This document shows positions 54,601-63,166 of a stretch of DNA of 64,000 bases, in pieces. The position numbers and the translations under genes were made by a program. Each line of letters begins with the position of its first letter. The first letter of the stretch is position 1. Below the pieces are notes generated by a model, which worked only from the letters and a program-made list of their open reading frames with translations, ran no database searches and was not told where the DNA came from. This DNA is from Acinetobacter amyesii (GTDB lineage: Bacteria; Pseudomonadota; Gammaproteobacteria; Pseudomonadales; Moraxellaceae), in the NCBI RefSeq assembly GCF_002018365.1, contig NZ_MVKX01000001.1:299178-363177 (forward strand). Direction: 5' to 3'.

Positions 54601-55299
54601 ATGACTCAGTCTGCACAGACGAATATGGTTAACATGTACCAGGAAGATTTACATTCTGAAGCTGAAACCCCACTTACAGTTCGCACTGTAGGTCGTAAAG
54701 CAACGATTACCAAGGAAGAACTGTTTCAGGCAGCGCTTAATTTAATTGGTCCACAAAAAAGTATTTCATCACTGAGTTTACGTGAAGTTGCACGTGAAGC
54801 TGGCATTGCTCCAAATAGCTTTTATCGTCATTTCAAAGATATTGATGAATTAGCCATTGAGTTGATTGATCGAGCTGGTGGTGTATTACGCCAAATTCTG
54901 CATGAAGCACGCCTTCAGGCATCACGCCAAAGCAGTATTATTCGTAGTTCAGTTGAAGTATTTATTCAGCAGCTAGATGCCGATGAAGGCAACTTAAGCC
55001 TGTTGCTTCGTGAAGGCTACACTGGTTCGCATTCCTATAAAAATGCAGTTGAGCGTCAACTTAACTATTTCCAACAAGAATTAAGAGAAGATTTAATCGT
55101 GCTTGAACGTTTAAATCAGAGCAAGTTGGCTCATCCTGACATCGTGGCACGTGGTATTACCCAATTGGTGTTTAACATGGGTGCAAAAGTCATTGATCTA
55201 CCGACAGAACAACGCAAAGAAGTTGCCGAACAAACCATGATTATGATTCGCATGATTTTGGAAGGTGCTCGCCATTTAGACGAAGCCCAGATTCGATAA
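54601..55299 (+). CDS. TetR-family repressor, FabR/DesT type
   Basis: DNA-binding regulator of unsaturated fatty acid genes. The N-terminal HTH is highly like FabR: SSLSLREVAREAGIAPNSFYRHFKDIDELAIELIDRAGGVLRQ. A long ligand-binding domain follows (VEVFIQQLDADEGNLSLLLREGYTGSHSYKNAVERQLNYF), together 232 residues. Its gene diverges from the desaturase-reductase pair across AT-rich palindromes, which is the DesT arrangement in Pseudomonas. The start at 54601 gives an extra 25-residue polar N-terminus; a later start is possible. Confidence 0.92.
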   Translation: MTQSAQTNMVNMYQEDLHSEAETPLTVRTVGRKATITKEELFQAALNLIGPQKSISSLSLREVAREAGIAPNSFYRHFKDIDELAIELIDRAGGVLRQILHEARLQASRQSSIIRSSVEVFIQQLDADEGNLSLLLREGYTGSHSYKNAVERQLNYFQQELREDLIVLERLNQSKLAHPDIVARGITQLVFNMGAKVIDLPTEQRKEVAEQTMIMIRMILEGARHLDEAQIR

Positions 55300-55319
55300 T
55301 CTCTTATATTCCCGCAGCT

Positions 55320-55997
55320 TTAGTGAATGAGTCCAATTTTCTTGGCTGCGTGAATTGCTTTAGTTCTCGAATTTACGGATAATTTTTGATAAATATTTTT
55401 TACATGCACACCTACAGTAAATTTTGAAATATTAAGTTCCGTGCCAATTTCACTGTTACTCAAACCATTTGCAACACAAGTTAATATCTCTTTTTCCCTT
55501 ACGGATAATTTAATATCAATATTCTCATTTAAATCAAAAGATACATCCGTAGCATAATTTAAATTTTTTAAAATTATTTTCGCTATTGCTGGATCAATAA
55601 TTGCTCCGCCTTTTAACATAGTCCTTATAGCAAACATTAATTCAAAATCATCTTTTTCTTTCAAAACGTAGCCTGTTGCACCTACATGTAAAGCTTGGTA
55701 AATAACATCCAATGTATTCCACGCAGATAAAACCATAATAGGTATAGTTTTTGCTATTTTGTCGCGAATGCTTTGAATAAATTCTATACCGCTGCCATCA
55801 GGCAGGTTTAAATCTACTAAAATAAATTTAACTGGCTTAGTACGGCAAATTTCTTTTGCAAAATCGACAGTCTGTGAAAAAAAAATTTCATTGTTTTTGT
55901 ATCCAAAGCATTCAAGAATTTTGCAAATTCTACTCTGGTGTATTGGGTCATCTTCTAATACTAGTACTGGCTTGAGTAAAGGAAAATCGACGTTCAT
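55320..55997 (-). CDS. LuxR/NarL-type response regulator, orphan, pilus-linked
   Basis: Two-domain response regulator of 225 residues. The receiver domain has the acidic pair in VLVLEDDPIH, the phospho-acceptor aspartate in ILVDLNLPDGSG, the switch Ser in VLSAW and the lysine in YVLKEKDD. The C-terminal LuxR-type HTH is LSVREKEILTCVANGLSNSEIGTELNISKFTVGVHVKNIYQKL. No histidine kinase is in the window, so its sensor is elsewhere. It is divergent from the chaperone-usher cluster, and an 18-bp palindrome recurs before both it and the pilus genes. I infer it regulates them and itself. Confidence 0.9.
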   Translation of the reverse strand: MNVDFPLLKPVLVLEDDPIHQSRICKILECFGYKNNEIFFSQTVDFAKEICRTKPVKFILVDLNLPDGSGIEFIQSIRDKIAKTIPIMVLSAWNTLDVIYQALHVGATGYVLKEKDDFELMFAIRTMLKGGAIIDPAIAKIILKNLNYATDVSFDLNENIDIKLSVREKEILTCVANGLSNSEIGTELNISKFTVGVHVKNIYQKLSVNSRTKAIHAAKKIGLIH

Positions 55998-56053
55998 TTT
56001 GTTATACCTTTCATTTAAGCTCCGAAGTATTTATCTCCAAATTTTTCAGTGCT

Positions 56054-56071
56054 ATCCCTAGAATTGGGTAT
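56054..56071 (-). promoter_or_regulatory. Copy A of the 18-bp palindromic box (before the response regulator)
   Basis: ATCCCTAGAATTGGGTAT matches the full palindrome at 56331-56348 at 14 of 18 positions. It lies 57-74 bases before the response regulator start, suggesting autoregulation. Confidence 0.5.
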
Positions 56072-56330
56072 ATTAAATATATTAAATTGAAGTATTTAAC
56101 CTATTATTATTTTTATGTGATATAGGTTGTATTATAGATAATAAAATATCCATAATATTTTCATAAACGCTTCCTTAATAAACACACAGATTAAATTTCA
56201 AATGACCCATTTCTGATTAAATACCATAAATATAGTTATATCATTGATTCAAAATAACTCATCCAAAGCTATTTATTCAAAATTCTAAAAAACATTATTG
56301 TACGTGATAAGTATAGTAATTTTTTTCAAA

Positions 56331-56348
56331 ATACCTAAATTTAGGTAT
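56331..56348 (+). promoter_or_regulatory. Copy B of the box: perfect 18-bp palindrome before the first pilus subunit
   Basis: ATACCTAAATTTAGGTAT is its own exact complement. Inside it, TACCTAA-AT-TTAGGTA has the 7-2-7 arrangement of NarL/NarP sites, and TACCTAA agrees with the NarL heptamer TACYYMT at 6 of 7 positions. It lies 64 bases before the ATG at 56413. Probable binding site of the divergent LuxR/NarL-type regulator (inference). Confidence 0.65.
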
Positions 56349-56412
56349 AGCTAACACAGCTTTTCAGCCACATAGTTCTACTTGATATGAACTAAGTAAA
56401 AGCTGACTTCAC

Positions 56413-56886
56413 ATGTCCAAATTTAAAAAATTAGCTTTTTTAAGCGCAATTATTAGTTTCACATTTACGCTGAATATTGCATACGCTGCAAACTGTGACA
56501 TTTCAGCAAACACTCAATACGTAAATTTAAACCAATATTCAGGACGTACTGAAGTAAAATTTTTAAACTGTAAAAATGGAATTTATCTACAACATGAATT
56601 TTCAAATTTAAGCCTTAGGGGGCAAAATAGTGATCCCACCTTGGTTTTAGATGGCAACCCTAATATTTATATAGAATTGCCATTTGACGCTAGAGTAGGA
56701 GCAAGTTGGCTAAATCGTGGGGAAAGTTCTTCTGTCGTAAGGGAAACTTATACTTACAGTACTGCTTCAAATACAACTGCAGCAACAATGTATGTAGATA
56801 TGTCTTTAGCACAATTTGGAGACTTATCAAAATATCCAGTTGGGATTTATCGAACGTCTATTACATTTTCAGCAATTGAGCATTAA
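56413..56886 (+). CDS. Pilus subunit-like secreted protein 1 (no donor strand visible)
   Basis: Secreted 157-residue protein: signal LAFLSAIISFTFTLNIAYA cut before ANCDIS. Cysteines at 28 and 53 and the C-terminal GIYRTSITFSAIEH match the layout of spore-coat-U/archaic-pilin subunits. The first cysteine is only two residues into the mature protein, so there is no N-terminal extension to fill the groove of a neighbouring subunit. Such a subunit could only cap the tip (inference). It carries no separate adhesin domain. First gene of the cluster, 268 bases before subunit 2, so probably its own transcript. Confidence 0.72.
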   Translation: MSKFKKLAFLSAIISFTFTLNIAYAANCDISANTQYVNLNQYSGRTEVKFLNCKNGIYLQHEFSNLSLRGQNSDPTLVLDGNPNIYIELPFDARVGASWLNRGESSSVVRETYTYSTASNTTAATMYVDMSLAQFGDLSKYPVGIYRTSITFSAIEH

Positions 56887-57027
56887 AAGTTAAGATCAGT
56901 AATAAAAATTACTCACTAATCACAACATGCTCTTTATATATCCTTAAACAAATAAACTTTTGCACTTCAATGCGGTGAAAGAGTTGTCATTTAAATGAAT
57001 AGGTCAAACTTTTCAGTTGCACTTGAA

Positions 57028-57045
57028 ATACCTAATTTTAGTGAT
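57028..57045 (+). promoter_or_regulatory. Copy C of the box (before the second pilus subunit)
   Basis: ATACCTAATTTTAGTGAT matches the perfect palindrome at 15 of 18 positions, keeping the left half intact. It ends 109 bases before the ATG at 57155. Confidence 0.5.
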
Positions 57046-57154
57046 TCTCAAGCACCCATTCAAATTTAAACTTAATCATATATTTGACATTCAATATACA
57101 TATTTTTTTACTCGCTATAAAAAGTGATTACATTTCATTTGGAGATTTTAAATT

Positions 57155-57643
57155 ATGAATTCATTATTCAAATTGACCAGCGTTTTATTGCTAAGCTCAG
57201 GAGCTATCACTGTTCACGCTGCTAGTCAAAGTGTGACTATAAATTACACGCTTACAATACCTACTGCATGCTCACTTTCCAACCAGGGTACACTTATCAC
57301 CAAAACTTTACCGCATAATGGAACTGCGGTAGATCAAAGCATTGATGTAAAATGTAATGTTCCTTACACCATTCAAGCTTCATCTGTAAACAGAGCGGGT
57401 AATAACAAGTCCAATGTGGTTAATAATTCTAATACCACCCTAAAAATCCCTTACGATATTACGCTAACTGGCGGGCCAATTGCAGTCAATGTAAATGGAG
57501 GGGCTTCTGCCAGCATTACACCATCATCTTCCACTAAAACAGATACATACAACTTATCTGCCAAAACTGCATCACCAATTACGCTTGAAGACTATACTGC
57601 TGGCATTTATACAGATGCTGTCACTGTAGAAATTAGCTACTGA
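57155..57643 (+). CDS. Pilus major-subunit-like protein (spore coat U / archaic pilin fold)
   Basis: Secreted 162-residue subunit. The signal ends VHA before ASQSVTINYTLTIPTAC, a mature N-terminal extension of 16 residues with alternating hydrophobic residues, as in donor strands of chaperone-usher pilins. Cysteines 39 and 67 should pair, and the C-terminal YTAGIYTDAVTVEISY is the pattern that chaperones cap. The sequence is rich in Asn, Thr and Ser with low Lys, as in major pilins. GGAG precedes the start. It is followed by a strong hairpin and then chaperone and usher genes on the same strand. Confidence 0.85.
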   Translation: MNSLFKLTSVLLLSSGAITVHAASQSVTINYTLTIPTACSLSNQGTLITKTLPHNGTAVDQSIDVKCNVPYTIQASSVNRAGNNKSNVVNNSNTTLKIPYDITLTGGPIAVNVNGGASASITPSSSTKTDTYNLSAKTASPITLEDYTAGIYTDAVTVEISY

Positions 57644-57652
57644 TTTCTCATA

Positions 57653-57686
57653 GGCATGTATGTATCCATAGCTCCACATACATGCC
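57653..57686 (+). repeat. Hairpin between pilus subunit and chaperone genes
   Basis: GGCATGTATGT (57653-57663) and ACATACATGCC (57676-57686) form a perfect 11-bp stem with a 12-base loop, without a following T tract. It probably stabilises the upstream subunit mRNA or weakens read-through so that subunit outnumbers chaperone and usher (inference). Confidence 0.65.
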
Positions 57687-57814
57687 ACAGCGTCATTTTG
57701 TAAAACTTCCTATTTAAACCCTCAATTTTACGCTTCAAGATTCACTCTATTTTTAAATGAGCTTTACTGCAGTCTATCTGCAATTGAAATACCACATGGT
57801 TTTGGGGAAAACAT

Positions 57815-58543
57815 ATGTCTCACTTATCATTGATCCGTCAGTGCTTTATAAGCAGCATTGCTGGCCTGATGACGGCAACCGCTTATGCCAATGTCGCAAT
57901 TTATCCAGTCAAAATGCAAATCAATGGGGACAATCGTCAGCGCACAACGACCATCAACCTACAGTCCTCTGTGGATGAAACTCCCCAAAATTACGAAGTA
58001 CATGTATATAAATGGACTCAGGACGAAAACGGCAATGATGTACTAACACCAGATAATCAGCTGATTATTAGCCCTGCTTCATTTGTACTTGAGCCAAATA
58101 GCAAACAAACAATTCGCATGGGCTTTCAACAGTCCATATCAGAAATGAAATTAGAAAAAGAAGAAGCTTGGCGCATTAAAGTTTTACCATTGCCGGATAC
58201 ACAGAAATCCAAGGGTATTAAATATGCATATGGTTTTAATATTCCGCTGTTTGCAGGTAAAAATTTTAAATCTGATTTGTCATTTCAATTCAAAAAAGAT
58301 TCAAAAAACCAACCAATTATTCAAGCCAAAAATTTAGGAACTGGGCATTTCCAGATCACTGGTTTTACCTTGCAAGATGCAAAAGGGAATCACATTTTCA
58401 CATCCAATGAAATGAAATATATTCTTGCGCAACAACAAGTAGAATTAAGTATTCCTACCACCCAACCGCAAAAAGGGCTTCAACTTATTCTACAAACCTC
58501 AAATGATCAGCCGTTGAAATTTGATATTGCAGAGCAAGAATAA
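57815..58543 (+). CDS. Pilus periplasmic chaperone
   Basis: FimC/CsuC-family chaperone that caps unfolded pilus subunits. A signal peptide ends in TAYA. The family layout is clear: NVAIYPVKMQINGDNRQRTTTINLQSS, then YEVHVYKWTQDENGNDVLTPDNQLIISPASFVLEPNSKQTIRMGF (the P-x-x-F-x-L-x-P-x-x-x-Q-x-I-R block). AWRIKVLPLPD and YGFNIPLFAGK follow, near the archaic-type chaperones. GGGG precedes the ATG at 57815. Its stop overlaps the usher start by one base (TAATG). Confidence 0.92.
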   Translation: MSHLSLIRQCFISSIAGLMTATAYANVAIYPVKMQINGDNRQRTTTINLQSSVDETPQNYEVHVYKWTQDENGNDVLTPDNQLIISPASFVLEPNSKQTIRMGFQQSISEMKLEKEEAWRIKVLPLPDTQKSKGIKYAYGFNIPLFAGKNFKSDLSFQFKKDSKNQPIIQAKNLGTGHFQITGFTLQDAKGNHIFTSNEMKYILAQQQVELSIPTTQPQKGLQLILQTSNDQPLKFDIAEQE

Positions 58544-60954
58544 TGAAAAAAGTACGTAATATTGTCAAATTCCCGTCCACCCTCGTTTTAATCTGCTGTA
58601 CGTTTTATTCTCAACATGGTTTAGCTCAGACTGTTGTTGAAAAACTACTTGTGGTAGACACTGCAACTGATTTAAGAAAAGAACTTTCCGCTGTAAATGC
58701 ACCTGCAGCAGAAAACGCCATTTTAGGGCTTTGGATCAATGGTGTTGACCTGCAGCAAGAAGCTTTTATTCTAAACATTAACCAAAAGCGTTATATAGAA
58801 TGTAGCATTCTGCAGCAAGGCTTTGTTGATACAACACAATTAAGCTCGTTAAACCAAGATAATATTCAATATTGTTTAGTTGAAAGCAACGGCTTCAGCA
58901 ATGAAATTGATACACAGAAACAGTTATTTAAACTAAATATTCCCGCGCAATATATGCTTAAGCAGAATCTCTCTACAAAGCAGCGCTTTATACCTGACAT
59001 GCCTAATTTAGGCGGGTTTATTAACTACAATGTGTATTACCAAGATGGTGATTACACCAAGCAATTCAATGCTTCGACAGATCTCAACCTTTTTTGGAAA
59101 AACATGCTGTTCAACAGCAGTCATTTATTTCGCAAAACCTATCATGACCAGCAAGCCGACGATCTGGACAGCAGCCGATTAAATACGTCCTTAAGTTTTG
59201 AATTCCCTGAAAAAATGACAACTTTAAAGCTCGGTGATAATGTCAGCAATTACACTGGGCTGAACCAATCTTTCTATTTTGGTGGTTTGAGCTTTGGCAC
59301 CAATTTTAGCAGGCGGCCTAATTTTACCTATTGGAATACCCCATCCGTTCAAGGCAGCGCCTTAACACAATCGACTGTCGATTTAATGATTAATGGCGCG
59401 CAAGCCTATAATGCCAAAGTCAATCCAGGCCAGTTCAATATAGACAGCAATATTGGCTTTTCAGGTTTGGGAGATGCACAAGTGATTGTCAAAGATATTT
59501 TAGGCAATACCACAGTGCAAAATATCTCAGTTTTTGTCGACCAGCGGCTGCTGCGTCCCCGACTGACAGATTATAATTTTTCCGCTGGTAAACTGCGCTA
59601 TAACTATGCTTATGACGACAATGATTATCGTGAATGGTTTGGCAGTGGCTATATCCGTAGAGGTATAACACCCTCAACTACTTTAGGCGCAACAGCAGAC
59701 TATAGTAAAAAGCTGGAAAGTGCTGGACTGATGTGGAGCCAATACCTGCATAAATTAGGTTTATTAGAAGTCAATTCAGCCTATAGCCATGCAGATGATT
59801 TGGGTTTAGAAGGCTATACAGTGAATACCGAATTTAAGCGTAATACCCAAAACTATAGTGTCGGCTTACGCTCACAATATTACAGTTCTGACTTTCGTAT
59901 GTTAGGTTTAGATGATTACAAAATCAATTATCTGCCTCAGCAAGAAAATCAAATTTATGTATCTAAAAATCAAATTCCTTTCATTAATAATCTATCGTTA
60001 AGCTATGTTGAAAGAAAATATAGAGAAGACACGGCACAACAAGATCAGCGGATTTTTAATTTAAGAACCAGCCAATCTTTTGCAAAAAGGTTATTTGGCA
60101 GCTTTGGTGTGTCTTATGATGCAGAGAACAATGACCGCGCTAGTGTTGATGTGATGCTCAGCTATAACTTTGATGACAGTAAACATTCTGCCACGCTCTC
60201 ACAGCATGATGATGACGAAACCAGCCTCCAATTTAATAAATACAGTTTCGAAAATACTGGTTTTGACTATACGATTGGTGCAAGCCGCTCACATGATGTT
60301 TATTCAGGCAATCTATCCACAACATTAAAGACTAACTCTGGGGACTTAAATCTGCAGTATTTGCAAACAGATGATCAAAAATATTACAGCGCTAATTATA
60401 TGGGATCACTTGTTTGGCTGGGCAATCGCTTAGATTTGAGTAAATACATCTCGAATAGCTTTGCACTTATTCGAGTTGATGGTACGCCAAATGTTGATAT
60501 TTACAGTAATGGTTCCTATATTGGCAAAACCAACAAAAACGGCGAAATTTTCAGCTATAACTTATATGGCTATAGCGAAAACAATGTGCTTTTTGATGAG
60601 AGCCAAATCAGCATTGAAGATAGTTTTGCCCACTCTTCTCGCTCTATTATGCCCATTAATCAACGTGGATATATCATTGATTTTCCAATGAGTAATGCCG
60701 AAAGTTTCAACCTTACTTTCAAATTTATTGATCAAAATCAGCAGCCACTTGAAAGCGGAAGTATTGTTAATTTTAAAGATATTGAACAGGGTAAATATCC
60801 AATTAACAGCAATCACCTTGTCACAATATACGGTTTAACGCCAAGACCTTATAACATTGAGGTTCAAACCAACAAAGGTATGTGTAGCAGCAACTTTAAT
60901 TTAAATGCTGATACTCAAGTCGATGAGCCGCCCATCACCCTTATTTGCCAATAA
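58543..60954 (+). CDS. Outer-membrane pilus usher
   Basis: PapC/CsuD-type usher that secretes and polymerises pilus subunits. After the signal (LVLICCTFYSQHGLAQT) come the N-terminal domain (LGLWINGVDLQQEAFILNINQKRYIECSILQQ), the barrel beginning around NLGGFINYNVYYQDGD, the plug region (LMINGAQAYNAKVNPGQFNIDSNIGFSGLGDAQVIVKDILGNT), VDQRLLRPRLTDYNFSAG and the C-terminal domains with IEDSFAHSSRSIMPINQRGYIIDFP. 803 residues is the short end of the family and fits the archaic/sigma-clade ushers. No adhesin gene follows; the next gene is convergent. Confidence 0.93.
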   Translation: MKKVRNIVKFPSTLVLICCTFYSQHGLAQTVVEKLLVVDTATDLRKELSAVNAPAAENAILGLWINGVDLQQEAFILNINQKRYIECSILQQGFVDTTQLSSLNQDNIQYCLVESNGFSNEIDTQKQLFKLNIPAQYMLKQNLSTKQRFIPDMPNLGGFINYNVYYQDGDYTKQFNASTDLNLFWKNMLFNSSHLFRKTYHDQQADDLDSSRLNTSLSFEFPEKMTTLKLGDNVSNYTGLNQSFYFGGLSFGTNFSRRPNFTYWNTPSVQGSALTQSTVDLMINGAQAYNAKVNPGQFNIDSNIGFSGLGDAQVIVKDILGNTTVQNISVFVDQRLLRPRLTDYNFSAGKLRYNYAYDDNDYREWFGSGYIRRGITPSTTLGATADYSKKLESAGLMWSQYLHKLGLLEVNSAYSHADDLGLEGYTVNTEFKRNTQNYSVGLRSQYYSSDFRMLGLDDYKINYLPQQENQIYVSKNQIPFINNLSLSYVERKYREDTAQQDQRIFNLRTSQSFAKRLFGSFGVSYDAENNDRASVDVMLSYNFDDSKHSATLSQHDDDETSLQFNKYSFENTGFDYTIGASRSHDVYSGNLSTTLKTNSGDLNLQYLQTDDQKYYSANYMGSLVWLGNRLDLSKYISNSFALIRVDGTPNVDIYSNGSYIGKTNKNGEIFSYNLYGYSENNVLFDESQISIEDSFAHSSRSIMPINQRGYIIDFPMSNAESFNLTFKFIDQNQQPLESGSIVNFKDIEQGKYPINSNHLVTIYGLTPRPYNIEVQTNKGMCSSNFNLNADTQVDEPPITLICQ

Positions 60955-60993
60955 ATAAGCAAGGTATAAAAGGAGATTTGCACCCTCTCCTTT

Positions 60994-61797
60994 TTATGCC
61001 TGTAAATTTATTATTTTTTGCACACATTGGGCGGTTACTTCCGGCTGCTCAAGTGGAAACATGTGCCCACCTTCAACCACACTATAATCTATACCATAGG
61101 TTTTCTTCATTCCGTCAGGCAAACCTTGTTTATAAAAATGGCTGCCATCAGCCGTGATCAGGTGTACAGGCATTTGAGGGGCTTTACGTGGAGTACGCCA
61201 CCACCATGCAGGTACTGTACGGAAAATTTGCGCTTCCACGGCTTTTGGAATGCTGAGGGTCACGCCACCGCGTTTTTCATCAGTTTGAATGCCTTGTGCA
61301 AAGTAATCTTCAAAACACTGCGCATCAAAACTTTTAAATAAACGATTATTCCGTAGTGCCGTATAGGCTTCATCCAAATTTGGCCAATGGTCATTACGCT
61401 TCAATGTAATTGCCGCTGGGGTAATTTTATCGACAGCTTTGAGCTTTAATTTTTGCATACCCTCAAAAATGGCGGACTTAGGACCAATTACAAAAGGTGG
61501 ATCCATAATAATCAGTTGTGAAAATAAATCTGGACATTTATAAGCCGCCATAAGGGTTACTAAAGAGCCAAAAGAATGCCCAAGCCCAATCACTTTTTGT
61601 TTTGGAAATTGGTGCTCGATATCTGCTATGACTTGATCGACCAAATATCGCCAATCTTTGGTGATCGGATAACGCTCATCCATACCAATCAGCGGAATCG
61701 CCTTCACATCAAATTGCGGTGCAAAGTAAGATAAAAACTTTCGATAACTCGCGGCAGGAATACCATTGGCATGGGTAAAATGGATCGCGCTTTTCAT
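60994..61797 (-). CDS. Alpha/beta-hydrolase
   Basis: Cytoplasmic serine hydrolase of 267 residues, no signal peptide. Oxyanion-type start AIHFTHANGIPAASYRKFLSYFA, nucleophile GLGHSFGSLVTLMAAY, catalytic histidine in VVEGGHMFPLEQPEV. The cap region is rich in Lys and Trp (VPAWWWRTPRK). Many paralogues exist in Acinetobacter; the substrate (ester, epoxide or lactone) cannot be told. Convergent with the usher gene and unlikely to be part of the pilus system. Confidence 0.88.
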   Translation of the reverse strand: MKSAIHFTHANGIPAASYRKFLSYFAPQFDVKAIPLIGMDERYPITKDWRYLVDQVIADIEHQFPKQKVIGLGHSFGSLVTLMAAYKCPDLFSQLIIMDPPFVIGPKSAIFEGMQKLKLKAVDKITPAAITLKRNDHWPNLDEAYTALRNNRLFKSFDAQCFEDYFAQGIQTDEKRGGVTLSIPKAVEAQIFRTVPAWWWRTPRKAPQMPVHLITADGSHFYKQGLPDGMKKTYGIDYSVVEGGHMFPLEQPEVTAQCVQKIINLQA

Positions 61798-61903
61798 GTA
61801 AAACTCATCCTACCAACTGATGGTGACCCATCATAAAGAGATCAATACGATTTAAACAGGACTTAATAAGCTTATCTAGATGACCCCAAAGTCAGTATGC
61901 AGA

Positions 61904-62167
61904 TTATTTTTGTGATCCGACCATCGTTTGATTAGGTAAGAAGGTTGCGCCACAAGTGGTTTTATCTCCAGCAACCACAACACCACGCCCCTTGACCGTT
62001 GTACTTTGATCTGCCGCGATCGCAGCCACAGTCGAATTGCATTTTGGGCAATAATGTTTCATGCCATTTAAATGCACCGCAATACCATTAATCACAAATG
62101 AAGGTTCACATTCTGAAACCACACCACCGTGTGACGTTTTACTACCTAAGGTAATTAAGGATTTCAT
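61904..62167 (-). CDS. PAAR-domain protein (orphan T6SS spike tip)
   Basis: 87-residue PAAR protein, likely the sharpened cap of a VgrG spike in type VI secretion. The repeated beta-turn pattern is visible: LGSKTSHGGVVSECEPSFVINGIAVHLNGMKHYCPKCNSTVAAIAADQSTTVKGRGVVVAGDKTTCGATFLPNQTMV. Cysteines and histidines (H13, the CPKC pair and C72) are in keeping with a zinc-binding tip. No VgrG, effector or other T6SS gene is near, and no C-terminal toxin extension is attached. Monocistronic. Confidence 0.88.
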   Translation of the reverse strand: MKSLITLGSKTSHGGVVSECEPSFVINGIAVHLNGMKHYCPKCNSTVAAIAADQSTTVKGRGVVVAGDKTTCGATFLPNQTMVGSQK

Positions 62168-62616
62168 ATTTTTATTTTCTTCTAACGAACTGCTGAAATT
62201 TGAAGCATTTTAACGGAACTGTCTTTAACTCGCTAGCATCGACATATAAATTTAACCAAGCCAAAACTTTGCTTAACTAAAGCATCAAAACACGACATTA
62301 AGACAGTTCATGATTCAATCGACATCAATCACGACAGCTTATGTCGCGATGCCGATTCTTTTACTAATCAAAGCATGTATATTGGGTCTAGCAATGAGCA
62401 TGAAGCGTAGCGCCCTATATTAACAATTTCAGTATTTAACTGAGCTTCGAATCAAAAAACGTTGCATTTCTACGACATGATTAACTTTTGAAAGTTCTTA
62501 GACTAAACACATTATCCAAAACCATTTTTAGTAACTTTTTAGATTTGATACTTAGCACCATTTAATTTTATAGCGCAGATAAATAAAGCATAACCATTCT
62601 ATTTTCAGGAGGTTTT
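62168..62616. other. Intergenic stretch, possible very small ORF
   Basis: Divergent region. A 37-codon frame at 62310-62423 (plus) would give a short hydrophobic peptide (MIQSTSITTAYVAMPILLLI... ending SALY), but it has no ribosome binding site, so I list it only as a possibility. Otherwise AT-rich with no clear motifs. Confidence 0.3.
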
Positions 62617-63054
62617 ATGATTTTAATAAATGACTTTGATTTAACCCAACCGCAAAAAGTCATCGTGTTAGACCATACACTTGATGACTCAACCCTATTA
62701 ACAGAAATACTGGCCTTGTGTAAGACTGCAGACCCAGAGCTCATCGTGGCGGAAAGCAAAGAGGCAGATTTAGTCTTACGCTTATTACCTGAAATACATG
62801 CTTATTGTGGTGCCATTGCCTTAAAAAAGCCGCTATGCAATGACATCAACTTTGATTTACTTACTGCTCATTATGCAACACGCAGCCAAGCAGACCGATG
62901 TACGATCCAAATTCAGTTAGCAAAAAATCATCCGGACTATACAAAGCTCGAAGCCATATTTTATATGTTGGATGAACATGAAGACTTTGATCAAGCTGTA
63001 GAATTGCTGAAGAATAGTTACTTTTTTTATGCCGATGTCGACAATTTAGATTAA
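62617..63054 (+). CDS. Hypothetical protein, 145 residues
   Basis: Acidic soluble protein, no signal peptide: MILINDFDLTQPQKVIVLDHTLDDSTLLTEILALCKTADPELIVAESKEADLVLRLLPEIHAYCGAIALKKPLC and ending NHPDYTKLEAIFYMLDEHEDFDQAVELLKNSYFFYADVDNLD. GGAGG lies 7 bases before the ATG (strong ribosome binding site). Mixed alpha/beta composition; no family recognised. It converges on rapA, from which it is separated by a terminator. Confidence 0.75.
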   Translation: MILINDFDLTQPQKVIVLDHTLDDSTLLTEILALCKTADPELIVAESKEADLVLRLLPEIHAYCGAIALKKPLCNDINFDLLTAHYATRSQADRCTIQIQLAKNHPDYTKLEAIFYMLDEHEDFDQAVELLKNSYFFYADVDNLD

Positions 63055-63126
63055 AAATAAACAATACAAAACTTAGATTTAGCGTAAATCTGTCGTGATT
63101 AATTTTACAGTTATAATTTTAGCCAT

Positions 63127-63156
63127 AAAAAAAAGCACCCTAAGGTGCTTTTTTAA
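63127..63156. terminator. Terminator between the 145-residue protein and rapA
   Basis: AAAAAAAAGCACC-CTAA-GGTGCTTTTTT, works for both strands. Confidence 0.9.
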
Positions 63157-63166
63157 GATTCTTAAC

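Larger units (their letters stand above)
55998..56412. other. Divergent regulatory region of the pilus cluster
   Basis: No gene. Extremely AT-rich, more so than the rest of the window, and contains palindrome copies A and B. Confidence 0.5.

Noticed and set aside
62310-62423. 37-codon frame encoding a hydrophobic peptide
   Set aside because: No ribosome binding site and no terminator; listed only as a possibility.
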